From CAXPZW01 sp964221845 (GTDB lineage Bacteria > Bacteroidota > Bacteroidia > Flavobacteriales_D > Sanyastnellaceae): a stretch of 64,000 bases of DNA. The stretch is taken from contig CAXPZW010000009.1 in the NCBI GenBank assembly GCA_964221845.1, forward strand, positions 62,001-126,000, given 5' to 3'. The notes below the pieces were generated by a model. The model was not told where the DNA came from, ran no database searches, and was given only the letters and a program-made list of their open reading frames with translations. This document shows, piece by piece, positions 59,294 to 64,000 of the stretch (within the stretch, counting starts at the first letter, position 1; the number at the start of each line of letters is the position of its first letter). Both the position numbers and the translations under genes were made by a program.

Positions 59294-60835
59294 ATGCAGG
59301 ACGACAAGCTCAAAAAAGTCATCAGCCACGCCAAGGAATACGGATTCGTGTTCCCTTCGAGCGAGATCTACGACGGACTCAGCGCCGCGTACGACTACGG
59401 CCAAATGGGTGTTGAACTCAAGAACAACATCAAGCAATACTGGTGGGACTTCATGGTCAAGATGCACGAGAACATCGTGGGTCTGGACGCTTCCATCTTT
59501 ATGCACCCCACCACTTGGAAAGCCTCTGGGCACGTGGACGCCTTCAACGATCCTTTGATCGACAACAAGGACTCCAAAAAGCGCTACCGCGCCGACGTAC
59601 TCATCGAGGATCACGTGGCCAAGATCGAAGCCAAGATCAACAAGGACATTACCAAAGCCAAGAAGCGTTTTGGAGACGACTTTGATGAGGAGCAGTTCCG
59701 CAGCACCAACCCGAACGTTACGCGTCGTCAAGCTCAAATTGACGACATCAACGGCCGCTTCAAAACCGCCATGGACGCCGACGATTTGGTGGCCGTGCGT
59801 GATTTGATTGTGGACCTGGAGATTGCCGATCCTGACACCGGCAGCAAGAACTGGACAGATGTGCGCCAGTTCAACCTCATGTTCAAAACCGAACTGGGTG
59901 CTGTATCCGGAGACGCAGGTGTGATTTACCTCCGTCCCGAAACCGCGCAGGGGATCTTCGTGAACTACCTCAACGTGCAAAAGACCGCACGCATGAAACT
60001 GCCGTTTGGCATCGCGCAAATCGGCAAGGCGTTCCGCAACGAGATCATTGCGCGCCAGTTCATCTTCCGCATGCGTGAGTTTGAGCAAATGGAGATGCAA
60101 TTCTTCATCAAGCCCGGCTCGCAAGGCGAGTGGTACGAGTACTGGAAAAACGCCCGCATCAACTGGCACAAGGCCTTGGGCCTGGGCGAGGACAACTACC
60201 GCTTCCACGACCACCTCAAGTTGGCGCACTACGCCGACGCAGCAGCCGACATCGAGTTCAACTTTCCTATGGGCTTCAAAGAGCTGGAGGGCATCCACTC
60301 GCGCACCGACTTTGATTTGGGGCAACACGAAGAATTCTCGGGCAAGAAGCTCCGCTACTTCCACCCCGAAACCAAGGAGAGCTTTGTGCCTTACGTGGTG
60401 GAAACCTCGATTGGCCTGGACCGCATGTTCCTGGCCGTACTGAGCTCGGCCTTTAACGAAGAGAAGCTGGAGGACGGCTCTGAGCGTACGGTGCTGAACA
60501 TTCCACCTGCACTGGCACCGGTGAAAGTGGCCATCCTGCCCCTGCTGAAGAAAGACGGCCTGCCAGACAAGGCCCGTGAAATCCTCCGCGATCTCCAATT
60601 CGAATTCAACTGCCAGTACGAAGAAAAAGACGCCATCGGCCGACGCTACCGCCGTCAAGACGCCATCGGTACTCCGTACTGCATCACTGTTGATCACCAA
60701 ACCCTCGAAGACAACACCGTGACCATCCGCGAACGCGACACCATGACCCAAGAACGGGTGAACGTGGCCGACGTAGCGGACATCGTACGCAAGCGCGTAA
60801 GCATGCGATCGCTGTTGCAAAACACGCAGTCATGA
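59294..60835 (+). CDS. glyS: glycine--tRNA ligase (homodimeric type)
   Basis: A 513-residue class II synthetase of the alpha2, eukaryotic/archaeal-like type, not the bacterial alpha2beta2 type. Landmarks: YGFVFPSSEIYDGLSAAYDY, LRPETAQGIFVNY (motif 1 region), IGKAFRNEI (motif 2), FRMREFEQMEMQFF, ETSIGLDRMFLAVL (motif 3) and a C-terminal anticodon-binding domain (CQYEEKDAIGRRYRRQDAIG). It overlaps pgk by ATGA, forming an operon. The length is normal. Confidence 0.96.
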   Translation: MQDDKLKKVISHAKEYGFVFPSSEIYDGLSAAYDYGQMGVELKNNIKQYWWDFMVKMHENIVGLDASIFMHPTTWKASGHVDAFNDPLIDNKDSKKRYRADVLIEDHVAKIEAKINKDITKAKKRFGDDFDEEQFRSTNPNVTRRQAQIDDINGRFKTAMDADDLVAVRDLIVDLEIADPDTGSKNWTDVRQFNLMFKTELGAVSGDAGVIYLRPETAQGIFVNYLNVQKTARMKLPFGIAQIGKAFRNEIIARQFIFRMREFEQMEMQFFIKPGSQGEWYEYWKNARINWHKALGLGEDNYRFHDHLKLAHYADAAADIEFNFPMGFKELEGIHSRTDFDLGQHEEFSGKKLRYFHPETKESFVPYVVETSIGLDRMFLAVLSSAFNEEKLEDGSERTVLNIPPALAPVKVAILPLLKKDGLPDKAREILRDLQFEFNCQYEEKDAIGRRYRRQDAIGTPYCITVDHQTLEDNTVTIRERDTMTQERVNVADVADIVRKRVSMRSLLQNTQS

Positions 60836-62022
60836 GCATTGCAACCACCGACTTCCAAGGCAAACGCGTTTTGGTACGCGTAGACTTCAACGTGCCCCTC
60901 AACGACCAGTTTGAGGTGACCGACGACACCCGCATCCGCGCGGCATTGCCCACCATCCAACGCATTGTAGAAACCGGCGGCCGCGCCGTGTTGGTGAGCC
61001 ACCTGGGCCGTCCCAAAAGCGGACCCGAGGACAAGTTCTCGATGCGCCACGTGGTGCCCACCCTCGAAGGACTCCTGGGCCGAAGCGTCAAACTCGCTCC
61101 CGCAGTGGTGGGCGATGAGGCCTTGGCCGTGAGCGGCAGCCTGCAAGACGGCGAGGTGTGCCTGCTTGAAAACGTGCGCTTCCACAAGGAAGAAACCGCC
61201 GGTGATGAATTCTTCGCCGGTCAACTCGCCGAGCACGGCGACGTATACGTAAACGACGCCTTTGGCACCGCGCACCGCGAGCACGCTTCTACGGCGGTGG
61301 TGGCCCGCTTCTTCCCCCATGCGAAGATGTTTGGCACCATCATGGAAAGCGAGATCAAGAACATTGACAAGGTGCTTCACGGCGCCGACAGGCCTGTGAC
61401 CGCCATCATCGGCGGCGCGAAAGTTTCCAGCAAACTCACCATCATCGAAAAGCTGCTGGACGCAGTGGACAACCTGTTCATTGGTGGTGGTATGGCCTAC
61501 ACGTTCATCAAAGCCGCAGGCGGATCCATCGGTACCAGCTTGGTGGAAGACGACCTGCTGGACACCGCCCGCGAAGTGGCAGCCAAAGCCGAAGCTGCAG
61601 GCGTACGGTTGATACTTCCTACCGACGCCATGTGTGCAGACGACTTTTCCAACGATGCCAACCGCGCCGTACACGCCATCGACGCCATTCCTGACAACTG
61701 GATGGGCTTGGACTCCGGACCGCAATCGATCGAAACCGTAAAAGGCCTGATTGCCGAAAGCCGTACCATTTTGTGGAACGGTCCACTCGGGGTGTTTGAG
61801 ATGTCCAATTTTGCCACCGGTACCGCCACGGTTGCGCAAACCTTGGCCAAAGCCACCGCAGACAACGGCACCTTCACCCTGATTGGCGGTGGCGACTCTG
61901 TGGCGGCCATCAACCAATTCAACCTGGCCGACAAGGTGAGCTACGTCTCTACCGGCGGCGGCGCCATGCTGGAATACCTGGAGGGCAAAGCACTCCCAGG
62001 CATTGCAGCCATCCGAGGCTAA
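60832..62022 (+). CDS. pgk: phosphoglycerate kinase
   Basis: A 396-residue two-domain glycolytic enzyme converting 1,3-bisphosphoglycerate and ADP to 3-phosphoglycerate and ATP. Motifs: VLVRVDFNVPLN (residues 14-25), SHLGRPK, LLENVRFHKEE, YVNDAFGTAHREHAS, IGGAKVSSKL, GGGMAYTFIKA, ILWNGPLGVFE and the C-terminal GGGDSVAAI with STGGGAMLEYLEGK. Translationally coupled to glyS by the 4-nt overlap. Its stop is shared with the convergent Lrp gene in CTAA. Confidence 0.96.
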   Translation: MSIATTDFQGKRVLVRVDFNVPLNDQFEVTDDTRIRAALPTIQRIVETGGRAVLVSHLGRPKSGPEDKFSMRHVVPTLEGLLGRSVKLAPAVVGDEALAVSGSLQDGEVCLLENVRFHKEETAGDEFFAGQLAEHGDVYVNDAFGTAHREHASTAVVARFFPHAKMFGTIMESEIKNIDKVLHGADRPVTAIIGGAKVSSKLTIIEKLLDAVDNLFIGGGMAYTFIKAAGGSIGTSLVEDDLLDTAREVAAKAEAAGVRLILPTDAMCADDFSNDANRAVHAIDAIPDNWMGLDSGPQSIETVKGLIAESRTILWNGPLGVFEMSNFATGTATVAQTLAKATADNGTFTLIGGGDSVAAINQFNLADKVSYVSTGGGAMLEYLEGKALPGIAAIRG

Positions 62023-62486
62023 ACCGGCGAAACGGGCGCGGGCGGAGCATCCACCACGTCACGCATCACAAACATGCTTTCCACCTTACCGATGTTTTTG
62101 AGGGCCGCGAGGCGCTTAGAAATAAAGGTGTGGTACCCAGCCATGTCCACCACTTGCACCTCGAGCAAGTAGTCAAAGGCACCTGCAATGTGGAAGCACG
62201 AGCGCACCTCCCGGAAGTTGGCAATCGCCGCTTCAAATTCTTCCAAGAACCCGGCTGCGTGCTGCTGCAACGATACGTTGCAAAACGCCCGAATCTCCAA
62301 CCCCAGCTTGCTGCGGTCCAACCGAGCGCAGTAGCCTTTGATGACCCCGTCGCGCTCCAGCCGTTTGACCCGATGAAACACGGCAGATCGGCTCAGTCCC
62401 GTCAGGTCACAGAGCGATTGGGTGGAAGCGCGGCCATCTTCGCTGAGGGCATCCAGTAGGCGCAGGTCAAGAGCATCGAGTTGCAT
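62019..62486 (-). CDS. Lrp/AsnC family transcriptional regulator
   Basis: A 155-residue regulator: N-terminal helix-turn-helix (LDLRLLDALSEDGRASTQSL, then LTGLSRSAVFHRVKRLERDG; residues about 4-50) and a C-terminal RAM/effector domain (about 60-150, FHIAGAFDYLLEVQVVDMAGY). Family members sense amino acids and form octamers. It is divergent from a PLP-dependent sulfur amino-acid enzyme gene, so it probably regulates that gene. Confidence 0.92.
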   Translation of the reverse strand: MQLDALDLRLLDALSEDGRASTQSLCDLTGLSRSAVFHRVKRLERDGVIKGYCARLDRSKLGLEIRAFCNVSLQQHAAGFLEEFEAAIANFREVRSCFHIAGAFDYLLEVQVVDMAGYHTFISKRLAALKNIGKVESMFVMRDVVDAPPAPVSPV

Positions 62487-62632
62487 GGCACAAGTGTTTC
62501 GTAGGTACGCGATTCTTGAGCATTATACAAATATTTTCTATCTATTTCACATCATAATCAACACATTCGTATTGCGTCTATAGCTATCAAAGACACATCT
62601 GGTGATATTTGGAGAGACCCAAACGTATTGTT
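62487..62632. promoter_or_regulatory. AT-rich divergent control region of the Lrp and PLP-enzyme genes
   Basis: Markedly AT-rich for this GC-rich window (ATTATACAAATATTTTCTAT at about 62521-62540 and further AT tracts to 62620). It contains a GATATTTG box (62603-62610) that could be the -7 element for the plus-strand gene and a likely Lrp binding tract. Precise sites cannot be set by eye. Confidence 0.5.
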
Positions 62633-63913
62633 GTGAAGCATTTTGAGACCCGTGCTGTCCACGCCGGACACCACACCCAAGACGCCCAAGGCGCTGTCAA
62701 ACCTGCGCTGCACCGCGCATCTACCTTTGCCTTCCCCTCTGCCGAAAACGGCGCTGCCCACATGGAAGCCGCCTACGGCGTACCAGGCGTGACTGCTCCC
62801 GACTCCGGCTACATCTATAGCCGGTTGCACAATCCTACGATTGCTGCTGCCGAAACCCGCTTGGCCGCCTTGGACCAAGCCGACAGCTCTGCGCTCTTTG
62901 CCAGCGGTATGGCCGCCATCAGCACTGCTTTGCTTGCAGGAGCAGGTCCCGAACGCCCGGTTTGGTATGCCAACCCTGTGTATGGCGGCACCGAACATTT
63001 CGTGCGTGAGATTCTGCCCACTTGGGGCATTGGTACACGCGCGCTTGCTTCACTGGATCAACTTGAAGCCTTGCACACCTCTACCGGAGAACTGCCCGGC
63101 ATCGTTTACCTCGAGACCCCGGCAAACCCCACGATGCAATTGCACCGCATTGCCACAGCGGTAGACTTTGCGCGCAAACACAGCACGGCTGAACACCCCA
63201 TTTATGTCTATATAGACAACACCTACTTGGGACCGGTCATGCAACGTCCACTGGAATGCGGTGCAGACCTGGTGCTGTACTCGGCCACCAAATACCTCGG
63301 CGGCCACAGTGATTTGGTGGCCGGTGCGGTCTCCGGCAAGCAGGCAGTGGTGGACGCTGTGCGCAGCTACCGCCATTTCTTGGGCGGCACCATCACACCG
63401 GACAGCGCGTGGATGTTGATGCGCTCGATGGAAACCTTACACCTGCGCACCGAACGCCAAGCACAAAACACCGAAGCGGTTGCGGCCTTCTTACGCCAGC
63501 ATCCTGCTGTCCAACAGCTCCACTCCGCCCTGACCCAAGACCTCTTGCCCGAAGCGGAGGCCATTGCCCAAGCCCAAATGCACGGACGCGGTTCCATGCT
63601 GGCCTTCACGGTAGCCGGCGGTAGAAACGAGGCATTTGCAGTATTGAATGCCCTGCGCGTTTTTACCTTGGCGGTATCCTTGGGCTCCACAGAATCCCTG
63701 GCCGAACACCCCGCAAGCATGACCCACGCGGGCGTACCTGGCCACGAAAAGGAGCTGTACGGCATCCACGAAAACCTCATCCGCCTTAGCATTGGGGTGG
63801 AACACGTCGAAGACCTGATCGACGACCTCCGACAAGCGCTTGCCTCGTTGCCGGCAGCCGATCCGTTTGAGCCTACAAGCGTACCTGCATTGAGCGGCAT
63901 GGGCAAGAACTAG
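62633..63913 (+). CDS. Cys/Met-metabolism PLP-dependent enzyme (methionine gamma-lyase/cystathionine gamma-synthase-like)
   Basis: A 426-residue fold-type I PLP enzyme. The N terminus FETRAVHAG, YSRLHNPT, the substrate/PLP phosphate region ALFASGMAAIST, YIDNTYLGP and the PLP lysine Lys220 in SATKYLGGHSDLVAGA are conserved. It could be methionine gamma-lyase, cystathionine gamma-lyase or gamma-synthase; the neighbouring Lrp regulator favours a catabolic role. The start is GTG, though a TTG 24 nt upstream is possible. Confidence 0.88.
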   Translation: MKHFETRAVHAGHHTQDAQGAVKPALHRASTFAFPSAENGAAHMEAAYGVPGVTAPDSGYIYSRLHNPTIAAAETRLAALDQADSSALFASGMAAISTALLAGAGPERPVWYANPVYGGTEHFVREILPTWGIGTRALASLDQLEALHTSTGELPGIVYLETPANPTMQLHRIATAVDFARKHSTAEHPIYVYIDNTYLGPVMQRPLECGADLVLYSATKYLGGHSDLVAGAVSGKQAVVDAVRSYRHFLGGTITPDSAWMLMRSMETLHLRTERQAQNTEAVAAFLRQHPAVQQLHSALTQDLLPEAEAIAQAQMHGRGSMLAFTVAGGRNEAFAVLNALRVFTLAVSLGSTESLAEHPASMTHAGVPGHEKELYGIHENLIRLSIGVEHVEDLIDDLRQALASLPAADPFEPTSVPALSGMGKN

Positions 63914-63919
63914 TTGTTG

Positions 63920-63927
63920 TACCTTCA
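63920..63927 (+). promoter_or_regulatory. putative -7 promoter element (TACCTTCA) of the last gene
   Basis: It resembles the TACCTTTG boxes and ends 4 nt before the final ATG. Confidence 0.4.
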
Positions 63928-63931
63928 GGAC

Positions 63932-64000
63932 ATGAAGCCTCTGGCCCTGTTCGCCGCCCTGTGCGTAACGGCATCTACCCTCGCACAAACCTTTGTGTAT
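63932..64000 (+). CDS. N-terminus of a secreted protein (partial)
   Basis: Only the first 23 codons are in the window. They encode a signal peptide (MKPLALFAALCVTASTLAQ) with the A-Q cleavage site common to other secreted proteins here. No family can be named. Confidence 0.65.
   Translation, partial: MKPLALFAALCVTASTLAQTFVY

Overview
The window is a GC-rich chromosomal segment of a Bacteroidota bacterium, most likely of the Flavobacteriia/Flavobacteriales. The evidence is many secreted proteins with type IX secretion (T9SS) C-terminal domains, homologues of PorU2 and PorV2, DUF4783, DUF2147, PurS and BrxA-type proteins, a homodimeric GlyRS, and promoter boxes matching the Bacteroidota -7 element TAnnTTTG. 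No plasmid, phage, CRISPR or integrase genes were seen.

Layout. 1-4.1 kb: end of a surface-polysaccharide cluster (UDP-GlcNAc 2-epimerase, pyruvyl transferase, glycosyltransferase, flippase). 4.1-7.4 kb: nadC-yihY-DUF2147 operon, a DUF4783 gene and rlmH. 7.4-14.8 kb: SRAP protein, glycosyltransferase, LEA14-like lipoprotein, M20 dipeptidase, a beta-helix protein with a dockerin-like tail, proline dehydrogenase. 14.8-18.7 kb: a divergent pair of T9SS-tagged redox proteins (multiheme cytochrome and PQQ-type sugar dehydrogenase) and a DUF4258 protein. 18.8-21 kb: fasciclin gene divergent from an ECF sigma/anti-sigma pair. 21-27 kb: trpS, plsC, a CRTAC1-like T9SS protein, bacilliredoxin, aspS. 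27-34.8 kb: PorU2-like sortase, acyl-CoA carboxylase beta, purS, pssA. 34.9-46 kb: Omp28-like T9SS protein, tRNA-Cys and a plastic stretch with an inverted repeat, a 61-bp tandem repeat with a covarying hairpin, a CRTAC1/SprB-repeat protein and a shredded relic of it, DUF3137/LemA genes, a signal-peptide/sorting-domain relic and two tandem arylsulfotransferase-like genes. 46-64 kb: coiled-coil and outer-membrane proteins, YraN, rRNA pseudouridine synthase, heme A synthase, PorV2, hemA-hemCD, a second dockerin-tailed protein, nrdA and nrdB, glyS-pgk, and an Lrp regulator divergent from a methionine gamma-lyase-like gene.

Genes that work together: heme synthesis (hemA, fused hemC-hemD) with heme A synthase; PorU2 and PorV2 probably serve the T9SS cargo scattered through the window; the ECF sigma and its RskA-like anti-sigma probably control the adjacent fasciclin gene. 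Several promoter boxes lie only 3-12 nt before start codons, which points to leaderless or nearly leaderless mRNAs.

The most unusual signals are (a) a two-copy ~190-bp intergenic element with paired ACAAAGT boxes 21 bp apart and a G-rich core, each copy just upstream of a gene on the same strand; (b) the tRNA-Cys-proximal inverted repeat and tandem hairpin array; (c) gene relics that keep terminal pieces but have lost their middles.
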